This document shows positions 25,440 through 37,035 of a DNA stretch of 64,000 nt, piece by piece. How positions within the stretch are numbered: position 1 is the first letter of the stretch; each line of letters begins with the position of its first letter. The DNA comes from Apricaphanius iberus. Lineage: Eukaryota > Chordata > Actinopteri > Cyprinodontiformes > Aphaniidae. A program made the translations under genes and the position numbers. Under the pieces are notes generated by a model, which made no database searches, had not been told where the DNA came from, and saw only the letters and a list, made by a program, of their open reading frames with translations. The stretch lies in the NCBI GenBank assembly GCA_028564705.1, contig JAPXFQ010001397.1, positions 310,001 to 374,000 of the forward strand. Direction: 5' to 3'.

Positions 25440-25441
25440 AG

Positions 25442-25554
25442 ATATAGCTCAGGTAATATGGAGGGAACTCTTTCACGACAGCCAAAGTGTGACACTGACA
25501 GTTTCTCCTCCACAGTAGCACCACAATACTGGACCTGGGGAAACCATATTAATG
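25442..25554 (+). CDS. Protocadherin gene A, exon 3 (second constant-type exon)
   Basis: This 113-bp exon enters in phase 2 and leaves in phase 1 at AATG|gtaggt. The acceptor tract is a (GTTT)n microsatellite directly abutting the AG. The peptide begins YSSGNMEGTLSRQPK, passes through DTDSFSSTVAPQ and ends YWTWGNHIN. The other two frames contain stops. The aromatic YWTWG segment near the end recalls the SWTFKYG stretch of the mammalian alpha constant region; this similarity is from memory and weak on its own. Intracellular, after the membrane segment. Confidence 0.85.
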
Positions 25555-25893
25555 GTAGGTCCAGTTCTACACTATTATTGTGTATATGAAAAAAGTTATA
25601 AGTAGATTAAGTCTGAGGCTTTCCCTTTTTCTGTACCAGAGGGATTTTGTCAAAGACGTGAAATCATAAACCACAAAGCAGATAAAGCCAAATCCCAAAA
25701 GTAGGGGGGGATTTTACTGCTTTAGTATGAGAATTATTAAAGTCCCCTCGAGGAGTATTATTGGCTATAAAGCTGAATTAGGAAGATGCTTTTAAAAACC
25801 ACTGTGTCTAGATCAAGTGAAGTACATTTACATATGAGCTAATTTCTTGAATTTTGCCCTGATGTACGCTAATGAATGCAAATTTTTATGCAG

Positions 25894-26165
25894 ACTGCAA
25901 GAGATCTCTTCATGAGGGAGCGGCTCCTGACTACTTGTGGACTCCAAAGCACTCTCAGCCTCATTCCGAGGCAGCAGATTATCAGCACAACGTCTACATA
26001 CCCGGAACCACATCTGGCTACAGCACACTTAAGCTGACGCCCAGAGGAGACCTGGATGTTTACAACACTTTCTCCACCTTTGGCAAGAAAAAGAAATTCA
26101 TCTCCAACTATGAACAAACTTTTGACACGGATGACAGCATTACAAGCAATTCTATTTTCAAATGA
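25894..26165 (+). CDS. Protocadherin gene A, exon 4 (terminal constant-type exon)
   Basis: The terminal coding exon (90 codons plus TGA at 26163-26165) enters in phase 1 after tttttatgcag. It contains DYQHNVYIPG, close to the DYRQNVYIPGS motif of the gamma constant region, then FSTFGKKKK, close to the ITFGKK-plus-lysine tract of the alpha constant region, and ends DTDDSITSNSIFK. The order IPG motif, then TFGKK, then C-terminus is as in the clustered families. Full predicted protein: 992 residues over four exons, an architecture (one large plus three small exons) matching a single alpha or gamma transcript. There is no other variable exon with an intact ORF upstream in the window, so this constant region appears dedicated to one variable exon. 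Possible polyadenylation signals (AATAAA) are at 26356 and 26393, the first inside the end of a Tc1 relic. Confidence 0.9.
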
Positions 26166-26343
26166 GTTGCTGGGTGCTTCAAACTGATTTATTTTAGTTA
26201 CGTTCTTTAACTAAAAAAAATATCGTTTTTTGGATGTTGCCCTAGACTGCCTGAAAGTAGTTTAAATTTACAATTTATTACTGACCGAATTTTATCGAAG
26301 TTTATAACAAACATCACACGGGCCACCTTTTATTATTAATGTA

Positions 26344-27721
26344 TGCTGATCAAAAAATAAAGGGAACATTTAAATAACAGCTCATAGATCTGAATAAATG
26401 AAATGTTCTAATTAAATACTATGTTCTTTACATTATTGAATCTGCTGACAACAAAAATCAAACAAAAATTATCAATGGAAATCAAATTTATCAACCCATG
26501 GAAGTCTGAATTTGGAGTTATACTCGAAATTAAAGTGGAAAAACACTACAGGTTCATCCAATTTGATGTAATGTCCTTAAAACAAGTCAAGATTAGGCTC
26601 AGTAGTGTGTGTGGCCTCCACCTGCCTGTATGACCTCCCTACAATGCCCGAGAATGCTCCTGATTAGGTGGTGGATGGTTTTCTGAGGAATCTCCTCCCA
26701 GACCTGGACTAAAGCATCTGCCAACTCCTGGACAGCTCTTTGGTAAAACGTGGTGTTGGTGGGTGGAGCAAGAGATGATTTACCAGATGTGCTCAATTGG
26801 ATTCAGGTCTGGGGAACAGGCAGGCCAGTCCATAGCATCAATGCATTTGTCTTGTAGGAACTGCTGACAAACTTCAGCCACATGAAGTCTACCATTGTCT
26901 TGCATTAGTAGGAACCCAGGGCCAACCACACCAGCATACGGTATCACAAGGGTTAGGTCTGTGGATCTCATCTCAGTACTTAATGGCAGTCAGTTTTCTT
27001 CTGGCGTGCACATGGAGGGCCAAAATATGCCACCCCACAACATTACTCCTGCCAAACCAGTCATGCTGTAGGATGATGCAGGCTGCAGACTATTGAACCC
27101 CCCCATTGAGTTTGTTTCTGACCATTTGAGAAGAAACATGCACATTTGTGACCTGCTGGAGGTGACTTTGCAGGGCTCTAGAAGTGTTCCTGTTCCTCGC
27201 ACAAAGGCAGAGGTAGTGCTCATGCTAATGGGTTGTTTCCCTCCGAGGTGCTTCTCCATATCCCCTGATGTACTGGCCTGTCTCCTGGTAGCGCCTCCAT
27301 GCTCTGGAGACTACACTGACAAAGACAGCAAACCTTTTTGCCAAAGCTCATATTGATGTGCCATCCTTGTCGAGCTGCACTACCTGAGCCACTTGTGCAG
27401 TTTGTAAACCCTGTTTCATGCTACCACTAGAGTGAAAGCACTACCAGCATTCAAAAAGTGACCAAAACATCAGCCATAGAGCATAAGAACTGCGAAGTGG
27501 TCTGTGTTCACAAGCTGCAGCACCACTCCTTTATTTAGGGTGTCTTGGTAATTGCCTACCATTTCCACCTATTGTCTATTCCATTTCGACAACAGCATGT
27601 GGAATTGATTGCCAACATGTGTTGCTTTCTAAGTGGGTTGTTTAATTTCACAGAAGAGTAATTGATTTATAGTAACATCGTGTTGTTGAGAGTTTACTTT
27701 TATTTATTTATTTTAGCAGTG
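26344..27721 (-). mobile_element. Degenerate Tc1-like transposon, antisense
   Basis: Ends tgctgatcaaaaaataaagg and, inverted, actgctaaaataaataaata resemble Tc1 termini next to TA dinucleotides. On the minus strand, broken frames give LMQDNGRLHVAEVCQQFLQD and WPACSPDLNPIEHIW (DDE region), then IHHLIRSILGHCREVIQAGG (C-terminus). Frameshifts and stops make it inactive. Its proximal end is about 180 bp past the gene A stop codon. Confidence 0.88.
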
Positions 27722-27874
27722 TATATTAACAGTAAGGAAGTTTGTGCTAAACTAAAAAATATAAAACTTTTGACCATTTTGTTTGTGTCCTTGTGTAAAG
27801 CTTCAAAAATAAATGTAGCTTAAGCCTTTGTTGAAAGATATAAGACATATTTAACCTCTAACTTAAAAAAAATA

Positions 27875-28770
27875 TACAGTGAGGGAAACAATCCACCACT
27901 AAGACAAAATGGTCTACAACAAAATCACAGAACCCTCAAATTCTTGTGAAATGAATACAATTGAAGATGGCTATATTATTTTTTTTTACATTGATCAGCG
28001 TGTCTTGGGAATATAGACTTTCTGATTCATAACTTCTTATTTACCTGGGATATAAATAATGTGACAAATGCTACATTTTTATAGGCACTCTCCAACATAG
28101 GAGAGATAAACGAACATCCCTTCAAAGAAAGGCAAATGTGTGTTGATCTTCATAAATCAGGAAATAAGAAATTATAATAAGAATGAAAATTCTTTTGACA
28201 CCAAACAGTGAGGACAAAAGGAAGGGACAGTTACCAAAGCCGGTGTTAGAGAACTACAGCAAATAATGACTATGTTGGGGTCACCACATCTAAATTACTA
28301 ACATTAAATTCTATCTATATGTGAGATGGTTGTTTGTGATGTGTGCAAGAAAAAAAAAGAATTAAGAAAAACATTTGATCATATAAAATTAAAATTAAAC
28401 TTTTTGAGCAACAGAACATTAGGTAAGTGTGACACGAAACAAAGGATGAATTTGTGGAAAAGCACATTATTGTTAAGTATGGCTAAGGAGCTGTGATGCT
28501 TTGGGATCATTAGAACATTTTGTGACATCATGGTCTTTTTTTAAATAGCACTAGATTTCCAGTAAAATTTGATAGACTCTCCCAGTACACTGAGTATGAG
28601 TCGTCAGTGGATCGTTCAGCAGGATAATGATCCAAGACAAATGGCCTAATAAATCAGAAATGATTGAGAAAACCTTAACCGAGCTTATCTCACCACCATG
28701 TACAATGAGAAGAGTGGCAATAGAGGCATTGAACCTAGCAAACATATCAAACAGGTAACTGCAGCAATTT
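27875..28770 (+). mobile_element. Degenerate Tc1-like transposon
   Basis: It starts tacagtgagggaaacaa, a common Tc1 terminus. At about 28,600-28,680 it contains ggataatgatccaagaca, the DNA of the QQDNDPK motif. The right end is not clear. Confidence 0.55.
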
Positions 28771-28779
28771 TGGGGGTTT

Positions 28780-30580
28780 GTTTTAATGTTTCTTTTACAT
28801 GTCTTTTTGAGCCATACAGATTGTGGGAGTTTTTGGGTACAGTATATTTTTTGTAAACCTGCTTGGAAAGCTTAATAAACCCTGCAATTGCATGGATAAT
28901 TGTAAGTATTTATACAAAAGAAGTGCTCTAAATTCCTTTGTAAATAAATGTTCTATTCTCCAGAATCGCATATAGATATCAATATATATTTTTTTCTTTA
29001 GTAATTCAATTCATTGCACCCCTTCAGCAAATTATTGCTACTTTAAGAGAGCTCCTAAGATTTATTTTATTTTGGGAGTTGTCAAGGTAGGAAATGGAGT
29101 AACAAAGCTTAAAAAATAAATTTTAAACTATTTACAATACTTTCATCAACTGATATATTTTACTTGCTTTTTATGTAAAGAATAAATCTCTGAGTGAGTG
29201 CTGATATTCACAGGTATATTTTGGATGAAATATCAACAGATATTTTATTGTCCATTTTTACTAATGGCGATCATCATCCAAACTGTGCCATCAATGGGGA
29301 TAATATTTTCTGATTCCAACAGCCTCATTTATATGATGTACATATGACTAAATTATCTTTTATTCAGATTAATTGATATGGATCACTATATGTCCAGTGA
29401 CTGATGTACAGAATATTATTGTTCATTATCAATAAACGGTTCTTTGAAAATAGGTCTTGTTTTTGTTCCAAAACCCAAGGATGCTTCAATAAATGAAACC
29501 AAAAAATTGTCGGAGGGTTGGAGTAGTTTCAGACCAAGTGTTGTGGGGCCAGGGCAGCTGGATGAATGCTGGCAGATCATGCGGCTGTTATGTTATGCGT
29601 TCGCTGACAAAAATGCATACAGTATGTGCATTAAATAATAAATGCGCCTTTCTTTAAGCGGAGGAAAACTAAAAGAAGTTTGTGGAAAAGACCAATTGTT
29701 CGTTAGCTTGATACGTTTCTTTTCTGGGTTGCGAGCAGGAAACCTTGGAATCCTACATCTCTATTTAGGGCGCTATACTAGTCACGCTGCCATCTAAAGG
29801 CCGCACATATGTAATACATCGTTTTCAATCATGCCCCCCTTTCGTGTAAACGCAGTGTGTATTCAAACAAAAACGGCAATGTTGTCGTGTGAAGCCTGGC
29901 TAAATTAACAGTCTTAAATGTACTTAGTAAAGTACTTCGTTTTTAACTAATCTAAAGCAACCTAACAGCACAGCAACCCTAACCAGACTTTCTCCATTTA
30001 TTTTATATTTATTTTTGCAAAAATCACACGAGCACATTATTCAGTTATTACTGCAGAGCAGACCAAGTAAAAATGGAATGGAATGGAAGAGGCAACATAA
30101 AAACCATATCAAATCAAGCTTTAGGAATGGGAACATGGATCAGTGAGTTATTACACACCAATTGTAAAATTACTAGTGTAAAACCTGCAATAAAATCTGT
30201 TTTACCGTATGCGCTGAGTTGAAACTCAATCGTATTTGTCAATTTTGATGATTATGTCTAACTTCCATAAAAGAAATGATAATCACATCTTTCTTCCATC
30301 AACAAAAGCTTCTGAGTAAAAATGTACCTCAGTTTGTGAGCAAGTAAACCCATTCTCATGGCTAATCCAGCTAATCTTGAAAAAGAGCGTTTAGCCTACT
30401 TCTCAAACCTTTTAGCAGCATATGCTGTATCTTCTTACAGTTTAATTGTCCAATAAAATGGATAAGATAATAATCCACATTGAGTTTCTTTCCCCATGAT
30501 GGCAGTTTAAACGTTCTGAGACATATACTGTAGCTAGCTAACAGTATCCTACTGTAGGGTAGCAGGTAAGACTAGGCAAG
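28780..30580. other. Gene-free stretch
   Basis: No supported gene or recognised element. AT-rich. Confidence 0.4.
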
Positions 30581-30589
30581 CCAATTTTA

Positions 30590-31290
30590 TTTGTGTCTGT
30601 GTGCTGGGGGTTTTGTGTTGTGCTGGTTTTTTTTCCTGTCATCTCTGCAGGGGGCATTGCAGGCTGTTGACAGCAGGTGCAGCTTGATGGAGCCAATTAC
30701 CTCCAGCTTCAAAAGAGGAGCGGATCCTGTAAGCCGACGCCAGATAATTCTCGCTTTTAGCGTGATTCTGAGACTGTTGCTTCCTCGACCTCCTGGATTC
30801 CTTCGTCCAACTCCGTTTCCTCTGGAGATTCTCCTCGCTGAATGATTCTCACAAACTCTCTCTGGAAGAGGACTCACGGTCAGCCTCCTCAACGCTTCCT
30901 CCGCTGGTCCATATGCTTCTCGCTCACCTGGTCGTCTGCCCGCTCGTCCTGCGATGCAAACAGCAAGCCTCACATAACCTCCAGCCAACCTCAGATCCCT
31001 GGATCCCACTTGCCTCCTCCAACGTCCTTCCTTGGCTTCTCCTCCGTAAGTCCTGGCTTCTGTTTTCATCATCTTCACACCCAGTCTAAAGCCTGCGCCA
31101 ACTCCTCTCATCTCTACTGCAGTTTGCACCTGCTTCTGGTTCTCGACTCCCAAATCAGACCATCTACTTGAACCAACTCTTGTCTGTTTTCCTGCAGTAA
31201 ATAAATCATTGTTTTTTTTCAAAAAACACCCTCCTGAGTCCGTCTGCGATCTGTTCTGCCTTCTCTGTCACATAACCCAAAATCATTACA
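30590..31290 (+). mobile_element. LTR-like block, possibly a solo LTR
   Basis: This GC-richer, CT-rich block begins near tgtgtgctggggg and contains cctgcagtaaataaatcatt (an AATAAA signal) with a GT-rich stretch and cctcctgagtccgtctg after it, a sequence type I associate with teleost LTR retroelements. Open frames on both strands come from its composition. No internal domains or second LTR were seen. Confidence 0.4.
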
Positions 31291-31690
31291 CTTTCAACAG
31301 CAGGGGTAATTTAAGGTGCTTAATATGATTTGGTGATAAAGAAGAAAAAAACATTACAAAAAGTAAAAAAAAGCAATAAAAATAACAATGAATACAATAT
31401 TAGAGAAAAACAACAAAAACAGCAATCAAGATTATATGAGAACATTACTCAAAGGCAACTCTAAAACAGAAGGTTTTTTTTATCCTTGATTTAAACGAGC
31501 TCAACGGTTCACCAACTTTGCAGTCGTCTGGAAGTTTGTTCCAGATTTGAACAAAGAAACTGAAAGCTGCTTCTCCATATTTGGTTCTAATTTTAGGGAT
31601 TAGTAGAATAGAGTTAGACTAGTGTACCATTGGCATGACTGCCCCACAAATAATCAAAACATGATTAACTGATAAAAGTACAATACTGAT
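31290..31690. repeat. Teleost interspersed repeat
   Basis: ctttcaacagcaggggtaat, gatttggtgataaag and gaaactgaaagctgcttctc are typical of a family also present at 37,855-37,930. Confidence 0.5.
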
Positions 31691-32469
31691 TAACTGATTA
31701 AGCTGTGATTAAGTTCAAGGCTAAAGGTTTTCACACTACAGAATACTCCCAGAGTAGAACAGCTCCTCCTAGGGACAGCAGACTAGAATTTCTGATTGAG
31801 GTTTTTTTGGCTGATACAAAAGAACTGCAAGGTAAAAATGTCATACAGAAAACTCATAATGAAGCTGTTATTACATTTTTTATATTACAGATAAGCCTTA
31901 CCCTGATCATCATGATTTATTTTAAACTAGTGATCTCATAGAATTTTTTTCTTTTATTTTTTTTCCTAGCCATTTGGTCTGTCTAAGAGCTATTGCTGGA
32001 AACGTTACTGCCTTTCTGTAGCTAAATAAATCGACTGCAAATTGGAGCCCTGCGGTATGCGAGTCGTCCTTTGTTTCTTTCCATATTGTTTTCGGCTCAT
32101 CACCTGCCCAATACTTTTTGAAACAGATGCGCGTGTGGATTCCCTTTTTTTATTTCTAGCCATTCATGAAATTATGCTAACATTGTATCATAAGGTGTTG
32201 TCCTAAAGCATTATAGAAACAGACACTGAATATTCCAGAGCCTTTAATGGCTCACTACTAGTCTGACTGTGTAAAGAAATACAGTATATGCTAAATTTAT
32301 GGACATGCATTTATCTGTATGTACATTTATATATGGTACCTATAGGTATAAGTGGATGCATGTTGAAGAATATGTATGCATATGAGTAACTATGTATGTG
32401 AGTGTAAGTCTGTATACATGTGTCCGTATCTTTACATTATGAATACGTATATATAAATATGGGTTCATT

Positions 32470-32499
32470 TGTATATGTATATATATATATATATATATT
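32470..32499. repeat. (AT)n microsatellite
   Basis: Alternating AT run. Confidence 0.9.
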
Positions 32500-32769
32500 C
32501 ATTAATCATTTATTTTTTGTCCTATGGTTTTGTGAATTTAAACTCCTTCACCTTTCCTCCCCTTCTATAATTTTTGTTTAGTCTCTTAATGTTACTGTTG
32601 ACATCCCCAATGGAGTACCTTAGAATGTTTCTTTTTTAAATATATATATAGTGAGTTATGCAACAGGGGAAATATCCAACAAGCCTTCCACTTTGGAAAG
32701 CTGTTTGAGCATTTATTATGTATTGGATATCCAACTTTAAGTCCATGTATTAGTACCAGGGTTATAATG

Positions 32770-33845
32770 GTTTTCAAATTTTCATTAGTTTTAGTTAGTT
32801 AATTAGTTTTGACCTAAAATCTCAAATTCTATTTAGTTTTAGTTATTTTGTACCATTTTTTATGAAGTTTAGTTTAGGTTTTTTGAAAATTGCCTAGTTT
32901 CAATTTAGTTTTAATTAGTTTCAGTTTTAGTTTTAGTCTCTTTGTTAAATAAGTTGTGTACCGGGGAAGGACAAAAAACTACAAAAAATGTCTAAAAATC
33001 TCAGAAAATAATACATTTTTAAATGTATTGATATGGGCCAGTTTAGCAGCCATACAAATCAGGCAAGCATAAAAGATAAATGGTAGAGTAACATTCAAAG
33101 GTCTGTGAACACGATAACAGCACCTGTGCATTAAAAATCCCAACAATTAATGCAAGTGCTACAGTTCTATAAAAACACTGAGTGCCAACACAACAAAGCA
33201 AAAGCCAAGCTATCTTAAGTACTATGATCCTTTTGATCATTTTGCACATTTGCCCTTTCTCTCAACCTTTGTTGACATGATGCTAGGTGGACCGCAGCAA
33301 CACAGACGACATGACTGACATGTTGGGATAATGCAGTACCGCCTGTAAAAAACACTGACAACCAGAAACTAGAGAGGGATTTTTTTTTCCACCAACACAG
33401 TGGACCTACACAACTCCAGTGTAACACCGGCTCCTATTGCTATTGTTTGCAGTTTTCAGTGTTAGCTTGCTTGTTAGCCGCTGTAGCTCAACTGTTATGA
33501 AGTTTCTGCTGCAGACTGTTTTATCATCGCTTCTTTTGATAGCTTGCAATTCAAAAACGTTGTTTATTTCCTTAAAAGGGGGCGAGTCTATGGGATTGTA
33601 TCCAACTTTCCTGTTCTGTTGTTTTTATCAAGGCAATTTGTGCAACTAAGAAGGCACAACACATGACTGCATTTGTTTCTGACATCGCGCAGAAGGCAGG
33701 GAGCGACATAGAAATAATTCTTCTAGATATTAAGAGAAACATTATGAAATTAAAACTAAGCACGTTTTCTCAATAAATTCTGTTCGGTTTAGTTAGTTTT
33801 TTGAACACTCATTACAGTTTCAGTTCATTTTGTTTTGTTTCAAAT
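32770..33845. repeat. TTAGTTTTAGTT-rich repeat, two ends with a unique interior
   Basis: Both ends (32,775-32,945 and 33,720-33,845) carry degenerate ttagttttagtt / agtttcagttcatttt words that are typical of a fish repeat family. The interior has no open frame of note. Confidence 0.4.
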
Positions 33846-34559
33846 TCTCGATTTTGGCCTTGAAATTAACACACCCTCTGTTTTGAGACACACATTAAAC
33901 CCATCATACAATTTTTCTTCTTTCATCTCAAAAAAAATCACAAGGCCCCAGTCATCCCTCCCTATATTGATAGGAGAGACTCCTATTGATACTTTCATCA
34001 ATTTTGGAAAATCTGGAAATGCTCCAGAACATACAAAGCATAGCTCACCGTTTTCTCTCCTGCAGCAGTCCACAGTAACACATCAGCCCAGCCCTCAGTG
34101 AGGTCTTGGATCAGCTAGGAAATTCCACTTCTTATCAATAAATCCTTCCTCAGTCTTTAGCCTCTGTAGCCTGCTTCTATGAACTGCTTCACCTTTACAT
34201 CCCATCTTAGATCCATAGATCCTCTGAGACTCGATTATTTTTGCCTTGGTGAGACTGAAAACTTGTGTGTAGAAGTTCTTGGAATGCTCTGGTTGTCCAC
34301 GTTTCTTGTACTTATCCACTGAAATGTATTGTTGTGATTACCTTATTCAATGAAAGTTAATTCTTCTCCATAGTAATGTGGGCTTTGTCCTTTGTAAGAT
34401 ATCCAATATGACAGGGAGTGTGGTGGAAGCTGACTAGATGGTTAGTTGCTGATGCAGTTTACAGGCCATTAGAGTAGAAATCAAACTTTTGTCCTTAAAA
34501 GGCAATTATTGTAGACGATTAAATACTGGGCTTTGCAAAACTAAAAACTAAAAAATACT

Positions 34560-35240
34560 GAGTGACAGAGTGTATGATGCATGGGGGCCAACGTTGGTGT
34601 TTTTCTGCTCACTGTGCGGTGCAGTTGGGCAGATTGTCTGGTTGGGTGGCGTACCCTGGTGAGAGACTGTATTTGTGTTTTGCATTGTGCAGTTACTTAT
34701 TGGGTTGGTTGGGTAGGGAGATGGCGGTCGGGGGTATTGGGGATCACTGGATACGTGGAGCTGTCCTCGTGTTTATGTCATCGGTGGGTTGTTTTGTTTT
34801 TACTCTGTGATCTGATTGTTGGCCAGATTGGTGATGGTGGAGTGCCCAGAGAGGATACACTGGTGGGTTGTTTTGGTGTGGCTCTGTGCTGTGTATACAA
34901 GGTGTGGCGGTTTGGGTGTGTCTGGGATGTTTATTGGGTTTTTCGTAGGCTCGAGTGGGGGTGGATGCACTGCAGGAACACTGGGGGTTTATTTTTTGGT
35001 GCTAACTGTCAGGTGACTCTTGGGGGTTGGGTACAGCATCTCTTTTTGTCCACCAGTTTTTTGTGTTTAGTGCTTGGTCAGATCATGGATGTAGTTTATC
35101 AGCTTTGGTTTGATGCCTGGGATTGGTACTCTACGCTGTGTGGAATTGAGATTCAGGAGCTGATTGAGTTCCGTATTTGGGTACTGGTAGGGCTAAGGCT
35201 GGAGGTGTTATCCGTCCACTGTGGCTATTTTCAGTAACGA
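34560..35240. other. Strongly G+T-rich stretch
   Basis: The + strand is conspicuously G- and T-rich for about 680 bp. That keeps a frame open for over 200 codons but yields Trp-, Cys- and Gly-rich protein with no domain. It is probably a decayed repeat read on the antisense strand. Confidence 0.4.
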
Positions 35241-35989
35241 CTAATCTAACGTGTTACTATTTCCATACAGGTAATTAGATTAAAATTACTTGTTTAAGCC
35301 ACTGTGCCTTACTATTTTTGTAATTTTCTTAAGTAAAAGCATGTATTTGACATGAAGGCAACACATTTTGGAAAACAAGCAACAGTAGCGGTAAATATGG
35401 CCGTACACAACTTCAACAACACTGCTGCCGTCTTATTCTGTCGTCATCCGAATCAGCTGATTTTCTCCTTCTGTTGCCATGTCTGTTTTGACCTGAGTCT
35501 GAGTTCTGTAATCTGTATTCTGAGTCTGCCCCCTAGTGGAACTCTCCAGTGTAGTATGTACATGCAGTAAGTAAGCAAGTACGTCCCAAAGACAAAGCTT
35601 GTTGTTGCTTTATAGTTGCTGGTGTCAACGTGAGGTTAAAAAGCAAGTATTTTTCCAGCTTTACTTTTAAAATACACTCCCAATAAAATGAGTATTGCCA
35701 AAACTGGTATCCAAATTGTTTCTATTTTTGCTTTAATTGTTGTTGTTTTGCTGCTTTTATTTTGTCCCTTACTCACCCAAAGCACAATACCTTGCCTTGC
35801 CTTTTTTCAGCTGGTTTGGATTGGTTGAAATATATATCTGTCAATACAGAAATAAAACCTGTTATAGACTGTAAAAACACCTGAGACTGGGTTGGAGGTT
35901 CACCTTCCAGCACAGCAAAGTAATGGCCCTAAGAATAAAGCTTGAGTTAAAACAATGATTAAACCAAAACAAAGCATATTTGTTTTTAG

Positions 35990-36035
35990 AACAGCCCAGT
36001 CAAAGTCATGGTCTAAACCCAAATATATGGTAAAA
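35990..36035 (+). mobile_element. Tc1 transposase DDE fragment
   Basis: agcccagtcaaagtcatggt onward is a decayed form of the WPSQSPDLNPIE coding sequence. A short relic. Confidence 0.45.
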
Positions 36036-36085
36036 TCTGAAAGCATATTTCAAATATCCCAATATGTCTGAAGTTGCATGATTTT

Positions 36086-36205
36086 GCAAAAGATCCAATT
36101 CAGTTTATTTACATAGTACCAAATCACAACATGTCCCCTCAGGGCAGTTCACAGAAATATTAATTTCAATCCAATCATACATTAATTTAAGTTAAAGCTA
36201 GTTGT
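36086..36205 (-). repeat. Interspersed repeat tail, antisense
   Basis: caattcagtttatttacata, accaaatcacaacatg and ctcagggcagttcac are the reverse complement of the tail family seen at 12,950-13,035. Confidence 0.5.
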
Positions 36206-37035
36206 CGAAAGTTCAGTCAAGTTTATTATTTTTTTTAAAGTTTTCAGTCTAAGGAAACCCTCAAGATTGCATTGAGTGGCCATCTGCCTTGATCGACTGG
36301 TGGTTTGAAAAGACAAGATCATATACACAAGAAGAAACAGACGATCTGAATAAAAAGTTGATAGCAGAAGTGGGAGAAGTTTATTTGTTTACAGCATTAT
36401 CTCAGTCGATGCCCCCCTCTAGGCATCACAGCTAAACAGAATTCCAGACCAGATCTAGCTTCTTTTGGAAGCATAACACTGAGAGAAAGCATAACATTTA
36501 AAGCTTAAATAATGGTGAATATTACAACTTGGAGACTATTAGAAAAAGAAATGAGCAGAGTTAGGAAAAATAGTCAGTTTCCTTTACCATGCTTTCCTTG
36601 CCGGATATCACTTTATGACTAGTTCTCGAACTGCACTGCAGACCTTGATCTTTATTTCATGTCTGAAAGCCTTCAATTTCCAAGTTGCTCCATGATCCAT
36701 GCTTCAGCTCCATGCTCTGCCTACCCACCCTCTTTACTCATTCCTTGCTACCTGGATCTACCTCCTCCACGTGACCTGGAACATATCAGGAACCATCCAT
36801 AGACATTCCCGACCTCCAGTTCTTTCTCCCTGGCGCTAATTCCATCACCTGTCAAGTCAGCCACACCTAAGTACATTCAACTGGTTTAATTTCAATCAAG
36901 AATCTCTCTCACCTCTGGTTGACTTTCCTTCCTGCAGGTATTCACATATGTATATGTAGATATATGTGTTTTTAACTGGTCTCTCTAGTGGTTTTCTGCA
37001 TGTGGGTCAGAAAGATCACAGAAACAGACCACAGA

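Noticed and set aside
30587..31222. 211-codon open frame on the minus strand, with two overlapping + frames
   Set aside because: Frames are open on both strands over the same LTR-like, compositionally biased block. No domain and no splice context.
34581..35237. 218-codon + strand frame
   Set aside because: G+T-rich sequence gives a Trp/Cys/Gly-rich protein without domains, and an overlapping second frame is also open.
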